Shown here in pieces: positions 6,693-13,184 of a DNA stretch of 17,730 bases. Numbering within the stretch: position 1 is the first letter of the stretch; each line of letters begins with the position of its first letter. The notes under the pieces were generated by a model. It was given only the letters and a program-made list of their open reading frames with translations, was not told where the DNA came from and made no database searches. The stretch spans positions 1 through 17,730 of the forward strand of contig CAKSQS010000053.1 of NCBI GenBank assembly GCA_934486705.1. Reading direction: 5' to 3'. The position numbers were made by a program, and so were the translations under genes. Source of the DNA: an uncultured Eubacteriales bacterium. GTDB lineage: Bacteria; Bacillota; Clostridia; Oscillospirales; Acutalibacteraceae.

Positions 6693-8036
6693 ATGCTCTT
6701 GGATTTTATAGATTTAAAAAGCGGCACGGGCGCAGTATATATCAGGTTATATAACGCAATATATACAGCAATTTTAAACGGCGTTATTAAAAACGGAGAA
6801 AAGCTGCCGTCTATAAGAGAAGCGTCCGCCCAGCTTTCCGTCAGCCGAACTACGGTTGAAAACGCCTATTTGCGGCTCTGCATTGAGGGGCTTGCCGAAA
6901 GCCTGCCGCAGCGGGGATATTTTATACACGAGGTACTGCCCTTAAGAGCCGCAAAGCCCGAGGAGATAAAGAAATATGAAATACGGTACGATTTTTCGGG
7001 CAAAAAAATAGACCCCGCCGCTGCCGATACCGATTTGTGGAAAAAAACCGTCCGCGAGGTTCTGCGCGATACCGAGGAGCTTACATCCTACGGCGACCCG
7101 CAGGGCGAGCCGGGGCTAAGGCAGGTATTAGCCGATTATTCATACAAAGCACGCGGGGTTAAAACAGCCGCAGAGAACATAATTATCGGCGCGGGCGTAG
7201 GTCCGCTTATCAGTATTCTGTGCGGGCTTATGGGTAATAAGCGCACGGTGGGTATAGAAAGCGACGGCTTTGAGCAGGCGGCGCAGGTCTTTAAGGACCA
7301 TTCCATTCCCTGCTCTGCGCTTAAAAGCGATAAAAACGGCGTTATTTTTAAAGAGCTTAAGGAAAGCCGAGTTAACACCCTATTTCTTATTCCCTCGCAG
7401 CTTGCCAAAATAAGCATAACAGGGCTTTCCGCCCGCAGAAACGCCGTGGCGGAATGGGCTTACATAAATGAAGACAGACTTATTATTGAAGACGATTACA
7501 ACGGTGAGCTCAGAAGAAATGCCCGCAGGGTCTGCGCTTTTCAAAGCAAATGCCCCGAAAAAACGGTATATATCGGTAGCTTTTCAAAGCTGCTGCTGCC
7601 GAGTGTAAGAATAGCATATATGGCGCTGCCGCCCGCTCTTGCGGAAAAATTCAGAAAAACGGGGGGAATATACAACCAAACCTGCGGTAAAATAGAGCAA
7701 TTGGCGCTTCAGAAATACATATCGTCGGGCTCGCTTGAAAAGCACCTGCGGCGGTTGCGAAAGCTGAACGGCATAAAATCAAAATGCTTTGAAGACGCAG
7801 CAAACGAGCTTTTTCCCAAAGCCGCCATAACAATTTTTGAACCGTCGCTTACCGCTTTGCTTGATTTGGGCTTAAAGACCGAGAGCGCCGTGCTTTGCGC
7901 CGCTGCTGAAAAATGCGGAATTAAAATTATTCCCACAAAAAAAGATGGGGCGGTATATCTCTGCCTTTCGGGAATGGCAGAAAAGGATATACGCCCCGCT
8001 CTTGAAATGTTAAAAAGTATTACCGATCGGTATTGA
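6693..8036 (+). CDS. MocR/PdxR-type transcriptional regulator (GntR HTH fused to class I aminotransferase fold)
   Basis: The 447-residue protein has an N-terminal GntR winged helix (about 10-80, with KLPSIREASAQLSVSRTTVENAY) and a fold-type I aminotransferase-like domain from about 100 to the end. The PLP Schiff-base lysine is retained as K299 in GSFSKLLLPSVRIAYM, and the PLP-binding aspartate lies in IIEDDYNGELRR. MocR regulators use PLP or a PLP-amine adduct as effector and rarely keep aminotransferase activity. Known members govern B6 synthesis (PdxR), GABA (GabR) or taurine (TauR) genes. The divergent ECF S component is the obvious target. AAAGGA lies ten bases before the ATG. The last 17 bases overlap the 3' end of the convergent holin gene. 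Confidence 0.9.
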   Translation: MLLDFIDLKSGTGAVYIRLYNAIYTAILNGVIKNGEKLPSIREASAQLSVSRTTVENAYLRLCIEGLAESLPQRGYFIHEVLPLRAAKPEEIKKYEIRYDFSGKKIDPAAADTDLWKKTVREVLRDTEELTSYGDPQGEPGLRQVLADYSYKARGVKTAAENIIIGAGVGPLISILCGLMGNKRTVGIESDGFEQAAQVFKDHSIPCSALKSDKNGVIFKELKESRVNTLFLIPSQLAKISITGLSARRNAVAEWAYINEDRLIIEDDYNGELRRNARRVCAFQSKCPEKTVYIGSFSKLLLPSVRIAYMALPPALAEKFRKTGGIYNQTCGKIEQLALQKYISSGSLEKHLRRLRKLNGIKSKCFEDAANELFPKAAITIFEPSLTALLDLGLKTESAVLCAAAEKCGIKIIPTKKDGAVYLCLSGMAEKDIRPALEMLKSITDRY

Positions 8037-8226
8037 CCTCGGGCAGACCCGCGACAGATGTTAAAATTGAGAGTAGCCCCGCAAGTAAAGACGCGGAAAT
8101 TACCACCTTCCAATCTACCTGCGAAAGCATTGCCGACGTGCCTATTGTGGCGGCGGCGGTCTGCGCTATAGTCTTTACCGCGCGTATACCTGCGGCTTTG
8201 GTCCATTTTTCAAACTTTTTGTCCAT
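8020..8226 (-). CDS. r1t-type phage holin
   Basis: The 68-residue protein fits the small class II holin related to Lactococcus phage r1t holin. It has a charged N-terminus (MDKKFEKWTKAAGIRAVKT), a first hydrophobic helix (AQTAAATIGTSAML), the turn QVDWK and a second helix (VVISASLLAGLLSILTSVAGLPE) ending in the family's GLPE motif. Holins form inner-membrane lesions that let the endolysin reach the wall. The upstream endolysin gene ends seven bases away, and its AGGTGA stop region doubles as the holin's ribosome binding site, so the two are coupled. The stop lies inside the mocR 3' end on the other strand. No other phage gene surrounds it. Confidence 0.85.
   Translation of the reverse strand: MDKKFEKWTKAAGIRAVKTIAQTAAATIGTSAMLSQVDWKVVISASLLAGLLSILTSVAGLPEVNTDR
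8021..8032. repeat. 12-bp palindrome at the mocR/holin convergent overlap
   Basis: TACCGATCGGTA is a perfect palindrome lying in the last codons of both convergent genes. Read on either strand in its own frame it encodes Thr-Asp-Arg. On the minus strand it is followed after a few bases by T5, so it may act as a weak terminator for the lysis cassette, or mark an old junction. Confidence 0.5.
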
Positions 8227-8233
8227 AGCTTTA

Positions 8234-9160
8234 TCACCTCATCAGTTTATTTACTCTGTCCTGCACGGCGGCATAGTTATAACCCGCAGCGGTAAGGCGG
8301 TTTTTACGGTCTGCACCGTTGCCCCACTTGCCGCGTATAACCTCGCGGGCTATCTCGTCAATCGGTTTAAGGCTATTTCCCGCAACCATTTTATTAACGA
8401 TAGCCTGCACGGCGGCATAGCTGTAACCTGCGGCGGTAAGGCGGTTTTTACGGTCTGCGCCGTTGCCCCATTTGCCCGCTATAACCTCGCGCGCAATTTC
8501 TTCATTGGATTTTTTCACCGGGGCTGTGGGATTCGGAGCGGGCACGGGCTTCGGCTGCTCTGCGGCGAATATGCTGTTATACATAATGTTCATATCCACA
8601 TTGCTGTCAATTCCGTCCACGCTGCCCTTTGAGGTGTGCTGCCATATATCATAGCTGCGGTTGAAATCGTGTACCTTGTCTCCGTACTCGGCTACCCACT
8701 TGCTGATATTATCGTACCATTTATCGGTCATCTTCTCGTTCCAAAATGCCGAGCGGCTTGAGTATATGCCCATTTTAAAGCCGAGGGCGTTAAGCTGCGC
8801 GTTATACTCCTGCATAATGCCGAGCAATTCGGCGTTTGAAATTTTGCGCCAGTCAAGACCCCTTGTATTTTCTACGTCTATGTATACGGGCGCGTTTATT
8901 TTCTTGCCGTTAAGCAATCTTTTTATGTGCGCAATTTCCGTCTGCACTTTTGCCTTATTCACGGCATATGAGAAGAAATACACCGCGAACGGAATGCCCA
9001 ACCTTACGCACTCGGCATAATTCCGCTCAAACTGCTTATCGTCCTGCGAGGGTATATCGTCGCCAAGCCCCATACGAAGTATGGCAAAATCTATTTGCGG
9101 TTTTACCTTCTCCCAATTTACATTTCCCTGATAGTGTGATACATCTATTCCCTTTAACAT
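8234..9160 (-). CDS. GH25 lysozyme endolysin with two CW_7 wall-binding repeats
   Basis: The 308-residue protein has an N-terminal GH25 muramidase domain (about 1-205) starting MLKGIDVSHYQGNVNW, with D6 and the catalytic pair D95 and E97 in PVYIDVE. A proline-rich linker (210-217) leads to two C-terminal CW_7 (Cpl-7 type) repeats at about 219-259 and 268-307, each with EIAREVI-x-GKWGNGADRKNRLTAAGY. GH25 enzymes cleave the MurNAc-GlcNAc bond; CW_7 repeats bind muropeptides. No signal peptide is present, so release needs a holin, which is encoded next. An excellent AAAGGAG overlaps the XhlA stop codon and sets the start. The middle gene of a three-gene lysis cassette. Confidence 0.95.
   Translation of the reverse strand: MLKGIDVSHYQGNVNWEKVKPQIDFAILRMGLGDDIPSQDDKQFERNYAECVRLGIPFAVYFFSYAVNKAKVQTEIAHIKRLLNGKKINAPVYIDVENTRGLDWRKISNAELLGIMQEYNAQLNALGFKMGIYSSRSAFWNEKMTDKWYDNISKWVAEYGDKVHDFNRSYDIWQHTSKGSVDGIDSNVDMNIMYNSIFAAEQPKPVPAPNPTAPVKKSNEEIAREVIAGKWGNGADRKNRLTAAGYSYAAVQAIVNKMVAGNSLKPIDEIAREVIRGKWGNGADRKNRLTAAGYNYAAVQDRVNKLMR
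8260..8491 (-). repeat. Direct DNA repeats encoding the two CW_7 modules
   Basis: Segments 8260-8347 and 8404-8491 are about 90% identical, with a period of 144 bases (48 codons). They encode the core of the two wall-binding repeats of the endolysin and point to a fairly recent in-frame duplication. Confidence 0.85.
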
Positions 9161-9173
9161 TATATTTTCTCCT

Positions 9174-9488
9174 TTACTTTAATATGAGCGCCGCAACAGC
9201 GCCTAAGATCATTCCTATAGCCCCGGTAGTGATACATCCGATTATTACCCGCTTGTAATATTTCATATCCTCTGTCGGAGCTTGTTCGACAAATGCAAGC
9301 CGTTTATCAATGCTGTCCACCTTTTTTGCGGTGTTTTCGGTTTGCAGTGCAACCTTTTCCACCGCTGCGGTAAGCCTGCGTATATCGCGAACATCGTTTT
9401 TAATTTCATCAAGCTGATGAAAAATATTGCGCTCGTTTGCCTCAAGCGTACTTATTCTACCGCTTATGTTCTCTTCCGTTGTAATCAC
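9174..9488 (-). CDS. XhlA-like hemolysin/lysis accessory membrane protein
   Basis: The 104-residue protein has a long charged coiled-coil-like N-terminal part (about 5-70) followed by one hydrophobic segment (about 80-103, IGCITTGAIGMILGAVAALIL) and a final lysine. This is the layout of the XhlA family, which in the Bacillus PBSX prophage works with a holin and endolysin in lysis. It heads the cassette XhlA-endolysin-holin, 13 bases before the endolysin. Start choice is awkward: GTG at 9488 is the only usual start before an upstream stop, but it directly follows a run of five Gs and lacks a normally spaced ribosome binding site. ATT at 9485 would sit equally close to it. Confidence 0.7.
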   Translation of the reverse strand: MITTEENISGRISTLEANERNIFHQLDEIKNDVRDIRRLTAAVEKVALQTENTAKKVDSIDKRLAFVEQAPTEDMKYYKRVIIGCITTGAIGMILGAVAALILK

Positions 9489-9509
9489 CCCCCTGCCACG
9501 GGGAAAGTA
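9489..9509 (-). promoter_or_regulatory. Possible leader hairpin covering the xhlA start region
   Basis: On the minus strand CCCC (9500-9503) and the G-run before the GTG at 9488 can pair across a six-base loop, extended by G-U pairs. Such a stem would hide the only Shine-Dalgarno-like sequence of the first lysis gene. This is a reading by eye without energy calculation. Confidence 0.25.
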
Positions 9510-9539
9510 TAAAGCAAAGCAAAACCGCCATTCACCGAC

Positions 9540-9568
9540 AAAATACGTAATTCTTCACATATTGACAA
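9540..9568 (-). promoter_or_regulatory. Predicted promoter of the lysis cassette
   Basis: On the minus strand TTGTCA (9563-9568) is followed after 17 bases by TATTTT (9540-9545). The -35 shares five bases with that of the divergent ABC operon, so RNA polymerase cannot easily occupy both promoters at once. The leader would be about 45 bases. Confidence 0.45.
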
Positions 9569-9590
9569 AACATAAATATGGGTGTATACT
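9562..9590 (+). promoter_or_regulatory. Strong sigma-A promoter of the Zn/Mn-type ABC operon
   Basis: TTGACA (9562-9567, perfect) and TATACT (9585-9590) are 17 bases apart. The spacer end and the -10 lie in the left arm of the inverted repeat at 9576-9628, so a protein bound there would block the promoter. The start is expected near 9597. Confidence 0.75.
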
Positions 9591-9628
9591 AATTTGCAAG
9601 TAAGTTGCAAATTAGTATACACCCATAT
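9576..9628. promoter_or_regulatory. 24-bp perfect inverted repeat, operator candidate for the ABC operon
   Basis: Arms 9576-9599 and 9605-9628 are perfectly complementary around the five-base centre GTAAG. The left arm covers the -10 box and likely start point. Each arm contains GTGTATACT or its complement, with a GTATAC core. Because transcription should start inside the left arm, the RNA hairpin would not form from this promoter, favouring a DNA operator over an attenuator. It does not match the Zur, AdcR or MntR boxes I know. Confidence 0.65.
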
Positions 9629-9646
9629 ATTAGTATACACCAATAT
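9611..9646 (+). repeat. Tandem 18-bp direct repeat next to the ABC operon start codon
   Basis: ATTAGTATACACCCATAT (9611-9628, the outer right arm of the inverted repeat) is followed at once by ATTAGTATACACCAATAT (9629-9646), differing at one base. With the inverted copy at 9576-9593 this gives three sites of the same unit. The last ends next to the ribosome binding site. Confidence 0.9.
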
Positions 9647-9659
9647 AGGAGAAACGGTT

Positions 9660-10352
9660 ATGGCACAGCTTGTATGTGAAAATTTAGCAGTCGGTTATGA
9701 CGGAAAAGCTATATTACAAAATCTTAACTTTGAAATAAACGCCGGAGATTATCTTTGCATTGTCGGGGAAAACGGCTCGGGCAAAAGTACGCTTATGAAA
9801 ACCATTCTCGGGTTACAGCCGCCTGTAAGCGGTAAAATTACAGTAGGCGACGGGCTTAAAAAAACCGAAATAGGCTATTTGCCGCAGCAAACGTCGGCGC
9901 AGCGGGATTTTCCCGCGTCGGTTAAAGAAATTGTGCTTTCGGGCTGCCAGGGGCGCTGCGGTATGCGCCCGTTTTATACAAAGGAAGAAAAGCGCCTTGC
10001 GGCGGACGCAATGAAAAAAATGCAGATTTCCGAATACGCAAAACGCTGTTATAGGGAGCTTTCGGGCGGTCAGCAGCAGCGAGTGCTGCTTGCCCGTGCC
10101 CTGTGCGCAACGCAGAAAATTTTGCTTATGGACGAGCCTGTTTCCGCCCTTGACCCCAAAGCCACGGCGGAAATGTACGCATTGATTGAAAAGCTGAACC
10201 GTGAGGACGGCATAACCGTAATTATGATTTCCCACGACGTGCACGCCGCAGTACATTATGCAAGCCATATTCTGCACATAGGCGCTTCGGTTTTTTTCGG
10301 CACGCGGGAGGAATATTTAACCAGCCCGTTCGGAAAATTTTTTGAGGAATAG
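9660..10352 (+). CDS. Zn/Mn-type ABC transporter ATP-binding protein (ZnuC-like)
   Basis: The 230-residue ATPase has Walker A GENGSGKST (36-44), a Q-loop at LPQQ (74-77), signature LSGGQQQR (134-141), Walker B LLMDEP (155-160) and an H-loop ISHD near 190. It belongs to the ABC family that serves ABC-3 permeases for zinc, manganese or iron; the partner permease is the next gene. ATG 9660 was chosen for the AGGAGA ending seven bases upstream; a longer reading from about 9582 would translate the operator repeats and start before the promoter's likely start point. Zinc is the usual substrate for this arrangement but manganese cannot be excluded. Confidence 0.85.
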   Translation: MAQLVCENLAVGYDGKAILQNLNFEINAGDYLCIVGENGSGKSTLMKTILGLQPPVSGKITVGDGLKKTEIGYLPQQTSAQRDFPASVKEIVLSGCQGRCGMRPFYTKEEKRLAADAMKKMQISEYAKRCYRELSGGQQQRVLLARALCATQKILLMDEPVSALDPKATAEMYALIEKLNREDGITVIMISHDVHAAVHYASHILHIGASVFFGTREEYLTSPFGKFFEE

Positions 10353-10367
10353 AAAGGCGGATATATT

Positions 10368-11213
10368 GTGAGCACGGTTTTTGAAAAATTATCATTATAT
10401 CTTGCGTACCCGTTTGTGCGCTATGCGCTTGTGGTAGGCGTTTTAATTGCGCTTTGTTCCTCGCTGCTCGGCGTAACGCTTGTATTAAAGCGTTTTTCGT
10501 TTATAGGGGACGGTCTTTCGCACGTGGCGTTCGGCGCAATGGCGGTTGCCGCGGTGCTGCAAATAACAAACGATATGCCGCTTATTATGCTCATTACGGT
10601 TTTATGCGCAGTCTTGCTGCTGCACACTGGGCAGAACACCAAAATAAAGGGTGATGCCGCCATTGCCATGCTCTCGGTAGGCGCGCTTGCAATCGGTTAT
10701 TTGCTTATGAATATATTTTCCGTTTCATCTAATGTTTCGGGAGATGTATGCAGCACCCTTTTCGGCTCTACCTCAATTCTTACGCTTACAAAAGCCGAAA
10801 TGTGGCTGTGCGTAGGAATGTCGGTGCTGGTAGCAGCGGTGTTTGTTCTCTTTTACAATAAAATTTTCGCCGTGACTTTTGATGAAAGCTTTGCAAAAGC
10901 CGCGGGCACAGGCACGGGGCTTTACAATTTGTTGATTGCCGTTGCGGCGGCTGTTATAATAGTGCTTGCAATGAAGCTTGTGGGCTCGCTGCTTGTTTCC
11001 GCCCTTATTATTTTCCCTGCGCTTTCTGCAATGCGCATATTCAAAAGCTTTTTCGGCGTGACGGTTTGCGCCGCCGTTTTGGCGGTGGTATGCTCGCTTG
11101 CGGGCATATTGATTTCAATTCTTGCGGGAACGCCTGTCGGCTCTACCATAGTCGCGGTGCAAATTATCGTGTTCGGGCTAACGTCGGCAGCGGGAGCAGC
11201 TGCACGGCGATAA
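10368..11213 (+). CDS. Zn/Mn-type ABC transporter permease (ABC-3 family, ZnuB-like)
   Basis: The 281-residue polytopic protein has the ABC-3 permease hallmarks: LVLKRFSFIGDGLSHVAFGAMA near 38-60, where the DGLSH-A-FG block faces the ATPase, and a late KLVGSLLVSALIIFPALSA block at about 205-223. About eight hydrophobic segments are visible. It forms the membrane channel for metal taken up with a lipoprotein-type binding protein. It starts at GTG 10368, 15 bases after the ATPase, with AAAGGCGG seven bases before. No metal-binding protein (ZnuA/TroA type) or Fur/DtxR-family regulator follows, so these must be encoded elsewhere. The next gene is convergent and 22 bases away, with no clear terminator between. 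Confidence 0.85.
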   Translation: MSTVFEKLSLYLAYPFVRYALVVGVLIALCSSLLGVTLVLKRFSFIGDGLSHVAFGAMAVAAVLQITNDMPLIMLITVLCAVLLLHTGQNTKIKGDAAIAMLSVGALAIGYLLMNIFSVSSNVSGDVCSTLFGSTSILTLTKAEMWLCVGMSVLVAAVFVLFYNKIFAVTFDESFAKAAGTGTGLYNLLIAVAAAVIIVLAMKLVGSLLVSALIIFPALSAMRIFKSFFGVTVCAAVLAVVCSLAGILISILAGTPVGSTIVAVQIIVFGLTSAAGAAARR

Positions 11214-11235
11214 AGCATATTCTGCTACGGAATTA

Positions 11236-11769
11236 TTATAATGCCGTGCCTTTTTTCGGAATAAAAAAGCTGCTCATATCAGCGTGTTCAAGCTCAAGCA
11301 GTTTAATTTTCTTATCAATTCCGCCGGCATAGCCTGTAAGGCTGCCGTTTGTGCCCACTACGCGGTGGCAGGGAATTATAACGGAAATTTCGTTATGCCC
11401 CACCGCGCCGCCTACCGCCTGCGCCGACATTCGGGTAAGCCCCTTTTGCTTTGCAAGCTGCCGCGCAATTTCGCCGTAGGTTACGGTCTGCCCGTAGGGA
11501 ATGCGCAAAAGAATATCCCACACAGCCAGACGAAATTCAGAGCCGATCGGGTGCAGCGGCGGCAAAAAATCGGGCTGCTTTCCGCCGAAATAAATATCTA
11601 ACCAAAGCCTTGCTTTCGAAAGAACTGGCGTTTCCTGCTCGGTATGTACCGTCGGCAGGTTATCGGCAAAGTATTTTGCACCGTCAAACCATAACCCCGT
11701 CAGCCCGATTTCATCCGCCGCAAGTAAAATGCCGCCGAGCGGCGAATTATAACGTTGAACAGAAATCAT
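11236..11769 (-). CDS. ogt: Methylated-DNA-[protein]-cysteine S-methyltransferase
   Basis: The protein (177 residues from ATG 11769) repairs O6-alkylguanine by moving the alkyl group onto its own cysteine. The active site IIPCHRVVG contains C134, followed by NGSLTGYAGG and a helix-turn-helix-like region (SEFRLAVWDILLRIPYGQTVTYGEIA) before it. The usual arginine finger in the RAVG motif is glutamine here (Q117 in SAQAVGGAVGHN), a variant I believe is common in clostridial relatives. ATG 11769 is preferred over ATG 11793 because GGAAG lies nine bases upstream of it, while the earlier ATG has no ribosome binding site. It follows mnmE closely and may share its transcript. Confidence 0.92.
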   Translation of the reverse strand: MISVQRYNSPLGGILLAADEIGLTGLWFDGAKYFADNLPTVHTEQETPVLSKARLWLDIYFGGKQPDFLPPLHPIGSEFRLAVWDILLRIPYGQTVTYGEIARQLAKQKGLTRMSAQAVGGAVGHNEISVIIPCHRVVGTNGSLTGYAGGIDKKIKLLELEHADMSSFFIPKKGTAL

Positions 11770-11800
11770 AAATTTACACTTCCGTTGTTTCATTTAGGCA

Positions 11801-13162
11801 TTATTTACCCACGCAGAATTTTCTGAAAATTTCATCCGATACTTCGTTTGTGACCCGCCTGCCCGTAAGCTCTAATAAAGCCGCAAGCGCGTCATCCACG
11901 CAAACGCCCACAGCGTCCACCGTGTTGCCCTCGTTCAGCGCCTCTATTGCCTCATTTATGCCGTCAAGCGCACGCTCGGCACAGGCGCGCTGCCGCTCGT
12001 TTATAAGCACGGCAGATTCAGGGTCAAGCCCCGCCGTTCCCGCAATGTCGGCAATTGTGCTACAGAGCGCGTCATATCCCCCGCCGTTTACCGCCGAGGT
12101 CACAACGGTTCTGAAACCCGCAAATTCCGACATATCCGCGTTATTTCCCATATCGGATTTATTAAGTATTACAACGGTATTTTTATGTTTTATAAGCTCC
12201 AAAAGCTTTTTATCGTCATTATCAAGCGGTTTTGTTATGTCAAACACCGCAAGCACAAGGTCGGCAAGCTCTATTCGTTTTTTCGCAAGCTCCACGCCTA
12301 TGCTTTCCACGCGGTCGTCGGTTTCCCTTATTCCCGCAGTATCGGCAAGGCGCAGCATAATATCCCCAACGTTTACCGTGTCCTCAATAACATCGCGCGT
12401 AGTGCCCGCAACCTCGGTCACGATTGAGCGCTCCGCACCGCTTAACATATTCATAAGGGTGGATTTTCCCACGTTCGGCTTGCCAACTATTACCGTTTCA
12501 ATGCCCTCGTGCAAAACTCTGCCCGCATTGTAGGACAAAAGCATTTGCTCGGTTTCATGCGCGCAGGCTTTAAGTGAAGATAAAAAGCTATCGCGGTCAA
12601 GCCCCTCTATTTCCTCGTCAGGATAATCGGAGTAAACGGCTATTGCCGCGTCGGCAGAGGTAAGCCTTGATATTATGCCGTCGATCTTTTCGCTTATTTT
12701 TCCCAAATGCGCCGCGCGGGAAAGCCGCAGCTGCGACTCGTTTTTAGCCGAGATAAGCCCCATAATGCTTTCAGCCCTTGCAAGGTCGGTTTTTCCGTTT
12801 AAAAACGCGCGCTTGGTAAACTCGCCCGGCTCTGCGGGAAACGCGCCTTTTTTATATAAAAGCCGCAGCGTATCGCGCAGAATAAGCGCGCCGCCGTGCA
12901 CCGATATTTCTACCACGTCTTCCCCCGTGTAGCTTTTGGGCGCTTTAAAAACAAGCGCTACCGCGTCGTCAATAACGGTATCGCCTTCCCTTATTTCGCC
13001 GTAAGCGGCGCTGTAGCCCTTTAAAGCGGAAAGCGGCTTGCCCGATACGGCAAAAAACACACTGTCGGCAATTTCCGCCGCCTTTTCTCCCGATATTCTT
13101 ATAACCCCCACCGAGCCCTCGCCCGGGGGTGTGGCAACCGCCGCTATTGTGCGTTCGGACAT
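11801..13162 (-). CDS. mnmE: tRNA uridine-5-carboxymethylaminomethyl modification GTPase MnmE
   Basis: The 453-residue protein has the N-terminal folate-binding domain (RTIAAVATPPGEGSVGVIRISG), a helical domain and an inserted G domain with P-loop GKPNVGKS (217-224), TTRD switch, DTAGIRE and NKSD. It ends in the diagnostic C-terminal FCVGK with the catalytic cysteine. With MnmG it modifies the wobble uridine of several tRNAs. ATG 13162 was chosen because AAAGGTGA ends about eight bases upstream; an in-frame GTG at 13174 lies inside that site. mnmG, rnpA, yidC and jag, its usual neighbours in many Firmicutes, are not adjacent here. Confidence 0.96.
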   Translation of the reverse strand: MSERTIAAVATPPGEGSVGVIRISGEKAAEIADSVFFAVSGKPLSALKGYSAAYGEIREGDTVIDDAVALVFKAPKSYTGEDVVEISVHGGALILRDTLRLLYKKGAFPAEPGEFTKRAFLNGKTDLARAESIMGLISAKNESQLRLSRAAHLGKISEKIDGIISRLTSADAAIAVYSDYPDEEIEGLDRDSFLSSLKACAHETEQMLLSYNAGRVLHEGIETVIVGKPNVGKSTLMNMLSGAERSIVTEVAGTTRDVIEDTVNVGDIMLRLADTAGIRETDDRVESIGVELAKKRIELADLVLAVFDITKPLDNDDKKLLELIKHKNTVVILNKSDMGNNADMSEFAGFRTVVTSAVNGGGYDALCSTIADIAGTAGLDPESAVLINERQRACAERALDGINEAIEALNEGNTVDAVGVCVDDALAALLELTGRRVTNEVSDEIFRKFCVGK

Positions 13163-13184
13163 TTTTTCACTCACCTTTAAATTT

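Noticed and set aside
8040..8051. CGGG-CAGA-CCCG hairpin after the mocR stop as terminator.
   Set aside because: The stem is four bases with no T run, and it encodes the conserved GLPE end of the holin.
8260..8491. A CRISPR-like direct repeat.
   Set aside because: There are only two long copies, in frame within a lysozyme gene and encoding known CW_7 modules.
8033..8632. A 199-codon plus-strand open frame opposite the holin and endolysin genes.
   Set aside because: It is antisense to the well-supported CW_7 repeats, has repetitive low-information sequence derived from them and no ribosome binding site.
9576..9628. The long inverted repeat as a rho-independent terminator.
   Set aside because: It is A/T-rich, has no T tract after it, and stands directly upstream of a strong promoter-driven gene.
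9582..9660. A longer N-terminus for the ABC ATPase starting upstream of ATG 9660.
   Set aside because: It would translate the operator repeats and begin before the predicted transcription start; ATG 9660 has AGGAGA at ideal spacing and fits the family's N-terminus.
11850..12533. A 227-codon plus-strand open frame, serine- and alanine-rich.
   Set aside because: It lies opposite mnmE, whose motifs are intact. The composition is typical of a reverse-strand shadow.
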